A stretch of 17,994 nucleotides of DNA from Dictyocoela muelleri (Eukaryota > Microsporidia), in assembly GCA_016256075.1 (NCBI GenBank), contig SDVU01000194.1, forward strand, positions 1-17,994. The letters are read 5' to 3'. This document shows, one piece after another, positions 8,165-17,501 of the stretch; position 1 is the stretch's first letter, and every line of letters begins with the position of its first letter. Position numbers and translations under genes: made by a program. Below the pieces are notes generated by a model. That model saw nothing but the letters and a program-made list of their open reading frames with translations. It searched no databases and had not been told where the DNA came from.

Positions 8165-8863
8165 AAACAAAAAATAGTGGAAAAATGCAATGCTAATAAT
8201 AGAATTAAACTAATAAGAAACACGGGAGAGAGGTTACCTTTTTATATATTTGGCAAAAAGAATCGCGGTATGAGGACATCAATATTCAAAGAGAACATCA
8301 TTTAATATAAAAATTGCAGTTAAATGAATTCTTATTCCTCGTGTTTTTGTTTCTTTGTAATGAAAGAAATTATACTTTCTCTTTAATAACTGCCATATCA
8401 GAGCATACATATATTCTTTATAAAAATAAAATGATTGATTTTTTTTTCAAAGATGCTAGAGAGTAATTTGGTATAATTGGAGGACCTGGTATACGTGTTC
8501 AAGCAGATTAATCAGTAATTTCTAGATGTGGAAAAATTCGCAATCAAAAATCTATGGATGATGATATTCTAGATAACACATGGCTGCTGGGTGGTATAGA
8601 AGAAGCAAATAAGAAAAGATTTTTCTTAAAATTGCGCTAATAGACAATCAGCGACTTTAAAAGATGTAATTGCTAATTATTTAGAGAAAGATAATATCTT
8701 AGTTATTGATGGCTATCCATCTTATCCTTTAGTGGCGTATGATCTTGATATGGTCCATTGTACTGTAAATCATGGTCTGGGATTTTAGAATGAAGATGGT
8801 GATCATACAAATACGATCGAAAATCTTTGGTCTCATTTGAAACTTTCAATTAGTGGAAAATAA
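8165..8863 (+). pseudogene. Merlin (IS1595-like) transposase, broken
   Basis: Remnant of the transposase gene of Merlin copy B. The N-terminal part (8165-8305) reads NRIKLIRNTGERL, then GKKNRGMRTSIFKENII, like the zinc-ribbon region of the family. From 8476 another frame gives IGGPGIRVQAD with the first catalytic Asp, directly followed by a stop at the usual Glu, and then NTWLLGGIEEANKKRFFLK. After a frameshift near 8637 comes NRQSATLKDVIANYLEK, then ILVIDGYPSYPLV with the second Asp. The well-kept HTNTIENLWSHLK block carries the final Glu. Further stops occur (8303, in VNHGLGF* near 8789, and 8861). At least two frameshifts and three stops are visible, so no active enzyme is made. Confidence 0.88.
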
Positions 8864-9490
8864 GCATTCAACAGGATAATATTGCATCATTTTTAATAGA
8901 ATTTAAAAATAGAAAAAAGTTAAAAAATATAAAGATAAAATCTTTATGGATTTTCATTATCTTGAACACTTAAAAATGATTTTTAATTAAAGTATATTGA
9001 TTAACAAGTTCATTTTCTTTGATGTGGTTTATTAATCATTATTTGTTATCTATATTCTTTAAGTAATATTTATTCATTTCTTTACTATAAAATACTTATA
9101 TGTAGAACAAAAAGTGTCCTCAATATAAGGGGGCACGTTTTGTTCAGTAGCGCCATAATTATTAAATAAGATATATTAAAAATAAATAAAACAAATATTT
9201 AAGACTAATTCTAATCTTTCGTTGAAACAAATAAAAAAAATACTTTTATTGATCATTTTCATTTGCAGTAAGAAGAAACAGAAAGTGGTAAATAATTTTT
9301 AAACATTTACTATGAGTTATTATCAGACCATCACGAGCAATTTGTAATATTATGTGTTTTTTATAATATAATTTATAAGAAAAAAAATCAAAAAAATATA
9401 ATTATTTATAGAAAAAAAAGGGTTTTTAAAATACAATATGAAGGGTTGTGATATTCTTTTAAAAAAATCAAAATTTTTGCTTTTCTTTAT

Positions 9491-9526
9491 AATGTTGCCT
9501 AGTTTCGAAAATTGGGCAACATTCTA
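9491..9526. repeat. Hairpin at the right end of the outer Merlin-like element
   Basis: AATGTTGCC at 9491-9499 is mirrored by GGCAACATT with an intervening ~14-base loop. The second arm belongs to the right terminal repeat. The arrangement repeats that seen at 1759-1800 and 8005-8051. Confidence 0.7.
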
Positions 9527-9543
9527 AAAAAAAACCAAGGTGT

Positions 9544-10756
9544 AATAATAATAGTCTAAATGCCTTTATTTTTCCATTTTAGACCTTTTTTATTTTCTAT
9601 GACATTTTTATGCATTTTTGAGATAGCCAGTATAGAATTGTTATTGATTTCAAAGAGGCCAGATAGAGTTTCAATTCTTCTCAGACTAACTAATTTTTAA
9701 AAGAAACATACTTGAAGGAAAGAAATATTTTTTGCGTTAAACTCTAAAGTGCTTTCATATATAAAAATTATTCCTGCTTTTGACATTTTACTTTTCTTTC
9801 CAAAAAAATTGGGTAGTCTTAGAAAGTATAAATTAAAATTTATTATTACTTTTTTAAAAAAATATTATAAACCCTATGAAAATTTAAACTTCAATAAATT
9901 AAAATATTCTAAACTTTTTGAAATTATTAAAATAAAATAAAAAATGATTTTTTTTTGATACTTTGGAGAATAAATGATAATACCAAATTCCTTACATCTA
10001 GAAAAAATAAAAAATTCGAGAAAACTGTTCATTTGTTATTTTGACACATTGTAGTAAACGCTATAATATACTTTGAATTCGGAATTGTATAATCTTAGAA
10101 TTAAAATTAAGAGATTCTTTAATTTCGTATTATTTTTTTTCGAAAGAGAAGAATTCACCACTAGCTATGTATTTACAAATTGTGAAATTTCGAGTAAGGA
10201 ATATAAAACTATTTTGACATTAATAAAAAAGCATTAAAGAATACTTTGTGCCACCTCCAAATCCATCGAAATGTTAAAATAAACAATTTTAAAAAATCAA
10301 CAAAAATTCAAAAAATGCTAATTGATTTTTCCTATTTATACCTAGAATTCGAAAAATGGTTCCATTTTGAAAAAAAGTTTGAATTTATTAAAACCGATTA
10401 AAATCCTACTGTCTCCGATTTATCTAGTATGTTCTAAAATTTAAAAAACATGTGGATTTCATCAATCTTCAAAAAAAACAATTACTTCAAAAAATCACCA
10501 AAACTATAAATAGAGTGGCATTTCTGTGAAACATGTTTGGTTTTCATAACAACCCAGTCAATAAAAAAATTTATAACAAATCTATTTATCTTAATTTCTT
10601 ATTTCATAGGAGCACCAACGGTGTAGACCTGCACAATATATTTATTATTTTTTTGTTTATGATGTAAAATTTGAAGTTTTAGAAATATTTGTAGATTTTT
10701 GAAATTTTAAAATTTTGCAAAATTTTAGAATTTGAAAATTTGGGAGTATGGTATTA
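9544..10756. other. AT-rich stretch without recognisable gene
   Basis: About 1.2 kb. A GTG-initiated open frame at 9749-9940 translates to a Lys/Tyr/Phe/Ile/Leu-rich peptide typical of random AT-rich DNA and matches no family I know. CACCAACGGTG at 10612-10622 is a small palindrome. No RNA gene or element ends were found until the foldback begins at 10757. Confidence 0.5.
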
Positions 10757-11047
10757 CACGGTTTCCTGAAGTTATAGACCACCTTTCCCAAAGTGATAGA
10801 CCCATTTCCCCATAGTTATAGATCACCCTTCAAAAAGTTATAGACCCCGTTTCCCATATTTATAGATCACTTTTATTAAAGTTATAGGCCTATTTCCCCA
10901 TAGTTATAGACCCCCTTTCCCATAGGTATAGGCCACTTTTCCCATAGGTATAGACTCTTTTTTCTATAGTTATAGACCCCTTTTCCCATATTTATAGACA
11001 CATTTTTCATAGTTATATACACATTTTGCCAGAGTTATAGATTATCC
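10757..11047 (+). repeat. Left arm: ~13 tandem units of TTTCCCATAGTTATAGACCCC
   Basis: Units of 20-24 bases, each with a pyrimidine block (TTTCCC or variant), then an ATAGTTATAGAC-type core. Variants include CAAAGTGATAGACC, CATATTTATAGATC and CATAGGTATAGGCC. Unit boundaries are regular, and units differ at several positions from one another, so the array is old or was never homogenised. Confidence 0.88.
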
Positions 11048-11339
11048 GCTAAAATTCACATCAAATAATAATTATAACCTCATTTTTAGCCCTATTAAAC
11101 CCACTTATTTTTTAACATTATTTTTTTACCCCTTGTTTTTTATCATTTATTTTTCAACCCTTTTTTTAGCATTCATATTATAATATTTATTTTTCAACCA
11201 TTTTTTTTACATTTATTTTTTTCCTGTATTTTTTGCTTTTCTTTTTTACACTTATTTTTACTACTTATTTTTAACCAATATTTAAGAATCCTTATTTTTT
11301 AAACAATATTTTAACCAAATTAATTTAACCCGTATCTTT

Positions 11340-12000
11340 AAACCCATTTTTTAACAGAGGTTAAAAATACAGGTTAAAACATATTGGTTAAAAATATTGG
11401 ATATAATATTGGTAAAAAAGATTGAAAATAAGGATTAAAAATAAGGGGTAAAAATAAATGTAAAAAAATAAATGGCAAAAAATAAATGTAAAAAAAGGTT
11501 GAAAAATAAATGCTAAAATATAAATGTTAAAAAACGTGTTGTAAATAAATGTTGAAAAACAAGGGTGAGGAAATATTGGTCAAAAAATAAAGAAAAAAAT
11601 AAGAGGGAAAAATGAGGGAAAAAACTGGGTAAAAAATAAATGTTAAAACAAGGAATAAAAAATATTGGTTAAAAAAAGGGGTTTTAAATAGAGTAAAAAT
11701 GAGCGTAAAAATGAGTGTAAAAATAAGGGTAAAAATAGGATTAAAAAAAGGGAGTAAAAAATGTGTGTAAAAATGAGGGTAAGGTGCTGTAAAGTAGGGT
11801 TAAGGATGAAAATGAGGGTGAAAATGAGGGGGAAAATGGGGGGGGTGAAAATAAGAGTAAAGGGTAAAAAAGAGGTAAAGTTAAGGTAGAAATGCGGATA
11901 AAAATGAGGTAAAGGGTAAAAATGTGGGTAAAAATAAATGTTAAAAAAACAAGGGGTTAAAAAAATAATGGTTTCAAATAGGGGGTAAAAATGAGATTAA
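11340..12000 (+). repeat. A/G-rich array of ~12-bp GGTAAAAATGA-type units
   Basis: Many degenerate head-to-tail units: AAAAATAAATGTT and AAAAATATTGGTT up to about 11690, then GGTAAAAATGAGG variants to about 11990. One strand is almost free of pyrimidines other than T. It is the longer, right-hand half of the foldback core; the left half (11066-11340) carries the complementary T-rich version in fewer copies. Confidence 0.75.
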
Positions 12001-12027
12001 AAATTATTAATTGATGCGAATTTTTGC

Positions 12028-12338
12028 GGATAATCTATAACTCTAGTAAAATGTGTCTATAACTATGAAAAAGGGCTCTATGACTATGAAAAATGGGTTC
12101 TATAACTATGGTAAAAGAGATCTATAACTATGGGAAAAAGGGGTCTATGACTATGAGAAAAGGGGCCTATAATTTTTGGAAAAAGGTTTATAACTATGGA
12201 AAAAGGGTATATGACTATGGAAAAAGGGGTTGATAATTATAGGGAGAGGGTCTATAACTTTGAGAAAATGGGTCTATAACTTTGGGAATAGGAGTCTATA
12301 ACTTTGGGAAAGGGGGTCTAAAACTTTGGGAAACCCTG
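12028..12338 (-). repeat. Right arm: ~14 tandem units, complement of the left arm
   Basis: Units such as GGGTCTATAACTATGGAAAAA in 20-23-base steps. Those nearest the end read TCTATAACTTTGGGAA; those further in read TCTATGACTATG or TCTATAACTATG. It pairs with the array at 10757-11047 in inverted orientation. Confidence 0.88.
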
Positions 12339-12340
12339 TA

Positions 12341-13330
12341 ATAAATCGAATTTTTAAATTGATTAAATTAATTTTAAATAATCAGGGTATGAATAATTTA
12401 ATGGTTTTACTATAATTCAAAGACAATCTATGCCTATAATCATATTATTACGTAAATATAGTACACATTTACGAATTTGTTATATAAAAAATCATTAAAG
12501 CATTTATATGGAGTATCATTATTTTATAACGATAAAAGTAATTATATGATTAGACGGACGATACTAAAATTAAAATACAAAAAATCATTATTAGAAATAG
12601 TGTGTGGTTTTTAAGATGCTATTTACCTTCTAAATGCATTCTCCGGAATAATTTTTTGCTATATGAAAAGATAAAAAATCAAGGATGCAGCGATAGTTGT
12701 GCCATAATACTGCATCAACACTAGAATAATTGGCAATATTTTGCCAAAAAACATTTCAACAAAAATATTTATATCTAAATAACGTTTTCATTATTAATAT
12801 ATGTGTTATCCGATAACTGCGAGTAAATATATTAAAAAAATAACATCATATGTATTTTTCTAACCTCGCTACTGTCAGTTTTGGAAAAAACTATGTTAAG
12901 ACAATATTGATGATTTTATAAATACTTCTATAGAATTAATTTTGTAGTGTTCTCCAAATCTTCTATATTTTGTGTAGTATTTGGGTATGAGTATACACAT
13001 ATTAATCCTACGTTTGTAAAATTAGGGGATGTAAGTATTTTGAAAATCAATAATTTTCACTTCTCGTCGTTAATATAACATCCGGGGTAATGTCGCGCTG
13101 CTTTGTATTTTCAGTGCTATTGAGCACGAATTGATAATGTTTTTTATAAGTCAATAGAAAATGGTTCAAAAGGCTATTCTCAGTAGTGTTTTAGCTTAAG
13201 CTATTAGGAATAATTCTATAATATTTTTGGGTGAAAATACAGTATATAAATCCTTTTCTATGAGAATCACTGGTTTTTCATTGTACTGTAGACAGTATAG
13301 ACTTCGAGGTTCTACAACGCATAGTAAACA
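12341..13330. other. AT-rich stretch without recognisable gene
   Basis: About 1 kb with no family-like open frame on either strand and no RNA gene. Minor structure only: TACTGTAGACAGTA near 13283-13296 and GGGGATGT/ACATCCGGGG around 13025-13087. Its nature is unknown. Confidence 0.45.
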
Positions 13331-13608
13331 CTTCCAAAATTAGAAAGTGGCAATTTTTCAAAGGATAACAAACATTTTTATATGAAATTTACTCTGAATA
13401 AAAATGTTAACTTTAAAATAAAATTATTTTCGGGGCTCTGTTTTTTTAAGATTTACAAAAAATAATACTTTGTAATTTTTTTTATACGCGTATATATACT
13501 TTCTTGAAAAATATTTTTTTTGAAGTATTTATTTTGATTCAGGGTAAATTTCACATAAAAATGTTAGTATTATCTTCTGACCAATTTTTATTTTCTAATT
13601 TTTGGGAG
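13331..13608. mobile_element. Foldback MITE with ~75-bp inverted arms
   Basis: The left arm 13331-13405 (CTTCCAAAATTAGAAAG ... ACATTTTTATATGAAATTTAC ... TGAATAAAAAT) is mirrored by 13531-13608 (ATTTTGATTCAGGGTAAATTTCACA ... TCTAATTTTTGGGAG). Several mismatches and small gaps are present. The spacer of about 125 bases has no coding frame. The right end stops exactly at the TA used by the Tigger insertion at 13611, so part of its right flank now lies beyond 15644. The superfamily is unknown. Confidence 0.7.
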
Positions 13609-13916
13609 TACAGTCGAGGTCGATTTTTTTAGCTACTTTTAGAAAAATTAGGCCAAAAAATTGAACTAGCCAAAAAAATCGACTTTTATAAATAAACACA
13701 TTGAATACCTTTATTGATGTTTAAATAGATAATAGTCTATTTTATCTTTGCAGAATTTTTCTAAATATTTCTAGATCAGTTTATCATATAGATCTAAAAT
13801 TTCATGTACATACTTAGAATCGTAGGATAGGAATCCCTTTAAAGTATTGCGTAACATATCCAATATATTAGAATATAGTTGGGATGTAAGCTGTGTCGAA
13901 GAAAATCGACAACATC

Positions 13917-15124
13917 TTATATAGGTACGATATTTGAAGACAAAGAGCTTTCTTCATCAGATAGACCAGGCAGTATAGGCTTTTCAAAGCCGATTTCAGA
14001 AAATATTCGTGTTTTCTGCCAGCAGTTGAAAATAACCTCATCACTAATTTGATTAAACGATTTTCCGATCCAGTTAACTACACAAAGCTTGTCAATCTAT
14101 TTCAAACTTCTGACATGATTTAAATCTTCTACAAGAACACTGTGCGTTTGAAATTTTCTCATATAAGATTTAGATTTTGCCTTGCAAGAGTGAATTATTC
14201 CCGCATCTAAAGTTGGAGAACAAAAGTTGTGTTGGGGAAAAATAATAATCAATTGTGACTTTACACCGGCTTTATGGCCTGGAAAGTTATCGAGTAGAAG
14301 AAGAATTCTTCGATTGGTTTCGGCCAGTTTTGCGTTTAACAAATTAAGATATTCATCAAACAAATTCATCGTTTGCCAAGCATTATTAGTTGATCTGTAT
14401 AATATATTGAACAATGACAAATTTAAATTATTCAAATCTCTTGTGTTTTTTGACTTCCCAACAATTAATGGCAGTAATTTTTTTCCGAAAGGATTTACTC
14501 CAATCATTAAAGTAATCCCGTTTATCTAGTTTTATATTCTTGCGATCTTTCTTCTTGTCTAAAACGTATGATCTATTATAAACACTTTCAATATAAAGAC
14601 TGGTTTCGTCGAATACAAATATGTCTTTTTTTATCATATTTAGACAGCTTTTACTGTAATCCGGATCTAAAAATACCAACACAGGATAAGTCGGCACTTG
14701 CAGATTCTTTGTGGAGGGTATAATATGATAGATTGTGTCTTTTTTTACAAATATTTTGACAAATTTTCGTGTTACTTTTGTGATGTCATTCCCTAAATAT
14801 TTATAAAATTCTAAAGATAGATCCTTTATTGTATCTTATGATACGACGATGTTTTTAGTTCGTAAGAAACTGGTCTTTTCAAGCAAAAAAGTTTTAATTT
14901 CAGAATATTTAATGTATCTATTCGCATATTATATCTTGTTTTTACACAGTTTTTTCTGACATAGCTTTTAAAAGATCAAATTCGTTTTTTAAAATAGTTC
15001 TTGCTACGGAACTTGTGAATTAAATTTTTTAATAACATCTGCGGGCTAAAACCCTTTTGCCTACGATCTCACTGGTTATTTTCTGTTTCTCCACAAATGT
15101 TTTCCTTATCTGCTTGTTTGCCAT
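13917..15124 (-). pseudogene. Tigger/pogo (DDE_1) transposase, broken
   Basis: Starts with ATG at 15124 (MANKQIRKTFVEKQK), followed by pieces of the N-terminal helix-turn-helix (SSVARTILKNEFDLL near 14990). The DDE domain comes next. FVFDETSLYI (14590-14620) carries the first Asp. GVNPFGKKLLPLIVGKSKN and NNAWQTMNLFDEYL are family blocks. LLLLDNFPGHK carries the second Asp. PTLDAGIIHSCKAK carries the third, 27 residues on. The C-terminal VVNWIGKSFNQISDEVIFNCW block lies beyond a stop at 14097-14099. A frameshift near 14510-14530 separates the first-Asp block from the rest. Further shifts and stops break the N-terminal part, for example after ARRCY near 15027, and a stop near 14839. About five or more breaks in all, so it is inactive. 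The CENP-B/Tigger type is clear from motif order. Confidence 0.9.
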
Positions 15125-15208
15125 TTAAAGGGTAAAAAATTTTGGAATTAGTAAAAAAAACTCTTTTTCCATAAAGTGTAAGTTAGGTTTTTTATAATAC
15201 AAATCTGG

Positions 15209-15642
15209 CTAAAAAAATCGACTGGTCAAAAAAAATCAACCTTCTTTTTTATATACGTTTCACTTAAAATGATATAACACCAAAAACAGACGCTAAATGC
15301 TTTTATTACGCATCATAAACAAAGTAAACGTCTCAAACAATTTTTTATGGGCTAAAATACTCTTTGGTCAAAAAAATCGACTTTTATGTGTCTAAAAAAT
15401 CGACCTTGACTGTACATATCTCACTAAAAAAATCGACTGGTCAAAAAAATCGACCAATCAAAAAAAACTCTTTTTTATTATACGTTTCGAGTGAAATGAT
15501 ATAACACTAAAAACTGAAGAAAAAATTCTTTAAAAATACATTATAAACAAAGTATATGTTTTTAACTAATTTTTTATGAGTTAAAATGCTCTGTGGTCAA
15601 AAATATCGACGTATAAGGGGCTAAAAAAATCGGCCTCGACTG
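15209..15642. repeat. Tandem duplication of the Tigger right end (~204 and ~219 bp)
   Basis: Units 15209-15412 and 15424-15642 both begin CTAAAAAAATCGACTGG. They share ATACGTTTC, AAATGATATAACAC, AAACAAAGTA, AATTTTTTATG and CTNTGTGGTCAAAAA-type blocks, and both end in the terminal repeat ...GACTG followed by TA. They differ at perhaps a quarter of positions. Either the ancestor had a doubled end, or a second copy inserted next to the first and only its end remains. Confidence 0.8.
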
Positions 15643-15644
15643 TA

Positions 15645-16070
15645 GTGACTGATCTGCTGCAGACCCGAATTTCGTTTATAATGAAAATATTTCTACAATC
15701 AATGTGTGTAAAATTTATCTTCTTGATTAAAAAATTATTTCAGATAAAAATACCTAAAAAACAGAAAAATCAAAATTATACCTCTCAGATTTGCATTCAA
15801 TTAAATAATGAGAATAATACATAATGCGAATTATTAGGGAATTATTTTTTTTAATTAGATTATTTAATTAGTTTTTTTAAATTAAATTATTTAACTATTT
15901 TTTAACAAATTATTTAATTTGGATTACAGATTTTTTAAATTTAATCCTAAATCTTAACACAAAATTCAATTTTTTCTAAAATAAAGAAATATTTTCTAAT
16001 TTTAAAATTTTACATCATCTACCTTTTAAAAAAATGTTTCATTTACTGAGTACTATGCTTCTCTGAATCC
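15645..16070. other. AT-rich spacer between Tigger and the Ty3/Gypsy element
   Basis: No gene seen. From about 15838 to 15925 it consists of repeated ATTATTTAATT-type words forming small imperfect tandem and inverted repeats. CTGCTGCAG near 15653 is the only GC-richer word. Confidence 0.5.
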
Positions 16071-16298
16071 TGTTGGTTGGGTTTCCTCCGACTGCCGTCA
16101 GAGGCCGCAAGAAATGAATAAAAGATTTTACAGAATGTCATATTTATTTAATTCTCATTTTTTTTAAATAGTTTATTGTGAAACATTGTGTTTCACAATA
16201 ACTCAAAAAGCACAATCATAAATCACAGTTACAAAATACATCAATCATAAATATAGGATTTTACCGCCAACATATGTATGATATGCAATCATACAACA
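16071..16298 (-). repeat. LTR of the Ty3/Gypsy element (228 bp, putative)
   Basis: The segment is bounded by TGTTGGTT at 16071 and ATACAACA ending at 16298, that is TGTTGTAT...CCAACA on the element's own strand, a typical Ty3/Gypsy LTR terminal pattern. It contains an AATAAA-like word and a 13-bp hairpin. The integrase frame ends just inside it. The partner LTR is outside the window, so the boundaries cannot be confirmed by comparison. Confidence 0.55.
16173..16201. repeat. Perfect 13-bp-arm hairpin inside the LTR
   Basis: TTATTGTGAAACA, the loop TTG, then TGTTTCACAATAA. A stable stem-loop is possible in the element's transcript; no role is known. Confidence 0.75.
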
Positions 16299-16726
16299 TT
16301 ACCGGGCCAAAGCTTCAGTTGACTGCTATGCCTTGCAAACTCTTTTCCTTCTTTACACATTATTTTATATGTGTTGTTCCGAATCTTTTCTACAATGAAT
16401 CCTACTTTATTGAACTCTTTATCCATTTTTGTCTTCTTTGTTTCATTTCTAATAAAGACATTATCATTTAATTTAAATTTCTCAATATTTTTAAACTCAA
16501 ATTCATTCATATACTTTTTGGAATTTCTCAAGACTTCCTCTCTGTTATCAACCAATAAAGCCATTTTAGGTGTAAATCCCTTTCCCCTATGTATCATATG
16601 ATCATTGTAGTTATCAATTACTCTTTTTAGCTTGGATGAAATGTTCTCATTTAATTTATTAAGTCCCTTTCTTATTGTACGGTTAAGTCTCTCTACCCTA
16701 CCGTTACTCTGGTGATAGTACGGCAA
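16289..16726 (-). pseudogene. Ty3/Gypsy integrase, C-terminal part of the fossil element
   Basis: A 145-residue stretch opening with PYYHQSNGRVERLNRTI, the block that carries the catalytic Glu of retroelement integrases, followed by NYNDHMIHRGKGFTP. The C-terminal domain carries KLNDNVFIRNETKK and closes with RHSSQLKLWPG, a typical Ty3/Gypsy ending. No chromodomain is seen. It belongs to the broken element at 16071-17994 and is the best-preserved piece of it. Confidence 0.9.
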
Positions 16727-17501
16727 ACTGTGACCTATTTCTACTTCATTCTCCCTCGACCAAGCTTTTAGCGCACAGTTTAAGAATTCTCGCCCGTTAT
16801 CAGCATTTATTTTCTTAAATTTAAATATTTAAAAAACTTTTTTTATAAATATTAATATCTCGCTAGTACTTTCATTTATGAACTTTCTTATGCGAAGGCA
16901 TACCTGCTTAAATAATCTATGCCATCTATTATGTGTAGAGCATTTTTTACTTCCATCAGGTCAAAAGCCACTAACTCACCGGCCTCTCTGTATGGATAAA
17001 TTTCGCATTTTTTTACATTTTTTCATCTTTCATCAGGCATATTTTGCATTTATTCAGTATCACATTAAGTTCATTGGCAGTAACTCCTGAATAATCTTTC
17101 TTAATCAAATTAAAAATATCTTTTCGATGTCCATATTTCTCATGTAAAATAATAATTTGGTCATATTTTTCATTAAGTACAACAATTTTCTTCCGTGTTC
17201 GCTAAAACTATCCTACTAAGCGTATAAACCTGAATTAACTTTGATTCTTCACGGTATACAACTTCAATATCGAAACGTTAAAGTCTCTCAAGACATTTTT
17301 GCATCTTAGATAAACGAAAAGCTCCATCTTGTCTATCTCTTATAATTCTTTATGATATGTTATAAACTTGAATTTTTTTCCTATCAAATAGTATTCAAAT
17401 TTTTCCATTGCCCCTAAATGGCTGCTAACATTTATCTCTCTGATATTGAATAATTCAATTCAGCACCCTTCAAAACTCGAAATATGTACGATATTGATCT
17501 A

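Larger units (their letters stand above)
7999..9154 (+). mobile_element. Merlin DNA transposon (copy B, 1156 bp), nested
   Basis: ATAATTAT at 7991-7998 and 9155-9162 forms an 8-bp target duplication. The 34-bp terminal inverted repeats (7999-8032 and 9121-9154) differ at only two positions; the shared core is CTACTGAACAAAAC then TGCCCCCTTATATTG. The interior holds a decayed Merlin transposase. The nearly intact ends suggest this is the youngest insertion in the cluster. The left end is doubled: an inverted copy of the terminal repeat follows it at once. Confidence 0.93.
7514..9536. mobile_element. Merlin-like element interrupted by a second Merlin
   Basis: AAGGTGT at 7507-7513 abuts the left end (GGAGTCTTCTTTAGAATG...). 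The same AAGGTGT at 9537-9543 abuts the right end (...CATTCTAAAAAAAAACC). The inverted terminal repeats share TTTAGAATGTTGCCCA (7523-7538, mirrored at 9515-9530) plus looser outer bases. Removing the nested Merlin (7999-9154) and one target duplication leaves about 860 bp, with no recognisable transposase of its own. It therefore looks non-autonomous. It also contains the second copy of the dispersed repeat (7658-7981). The right end carries an inverted second copy of the terminal repeat (hairpin at 9491-9526), and the left end has a small CCAAGGTA/TACCTTGG hairpin at 7542-7560. Confidence 0.72.
10757..12338. mobile_element. Giant array-armed foldback element (~1.58 kb)
   Basis: The two ends are inverted: CACGGTTTCC near 10757 mirrors GGAAACCCTG at 12329-12338, and TA stands outside both (10755-10756 and 12339-12340). 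Each arm is an array of a ~23-bp unit, CCCATAGTTATAGACCCCTTT in the left arm and its complement in the right. Inside the arrays the palindrome continues: GATTATCCGCTAAAATTCACATC near 11039-11061 matches the complement of 12014-12036, and CTCATTTTTA near 11079 mirrors TAAAAATGAG near 11987. The core is C/T-rich up to about 11345 and A/G-rich after it. No protein-coding frame is present. TA duplications suggest movement by a Tc1/mariner-like or pogo-like enzyme, but the termini match no family I can name. Confidence 0.85.
13611..15642 (-). mobile_element. Tigger/pogo DNA transposon (2.03 kb)
   Basis: It starts CAGTCGAGGTCGATTTTTTT at 13611 and ends with the inverted copy at 15620-15642 (23 bp, one mismatch), flanked by TA at 13609-13610 and 15643-15644. 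CAGT termini and TA duplications are typical of pogo/Tigger. The coding strand is minus and holds one decayed transposase (13917-15124). AAAAAATCGAC recurs at least seven times near the ends (for example 13672-13683, 15211-15222, 15370-15381, 15426-15437, 15444-15454), probably transposase-binding sites. The right end is duplicated in tandem (15209-15412 and 15424-15642). Confidence 0.9.

Noticed and set aside
9749-9940. 63-aa open frame on the plus strand
   Set aside because: GTG start, composition of random AT-rich DNA (Lys, Tyr, Phe, Ile, Leu), no family resemblance and no C-rich start signal before it.
5012-12155. 14-base identity GGTCTATGACTATG between 5012-5025 and the foldback arm at 12142-12155
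   Set aside because: The match does not extend on either side, and copy 2 of the dispersed repeat lacks it; most likely coincidence.
10757-12338. CRISPR array
   Set aside because: Units are directly adjacent and degenerate with no unique spacers, arranged as two inverted arms, and the context is eukaryotic.
14227-14529. 100-aa plus-strand frame
   Set aside because: It is the antisense of the Tigger transposase, whose conserved motifs lie on the minus strand.
16274-17090. Plus-strand frames across the retroelement (16274-16471, 16371-16601, 16878-17090)
   Set aside because: Antisense shadows of the minus-strand Ty3/Gypsy pol region.
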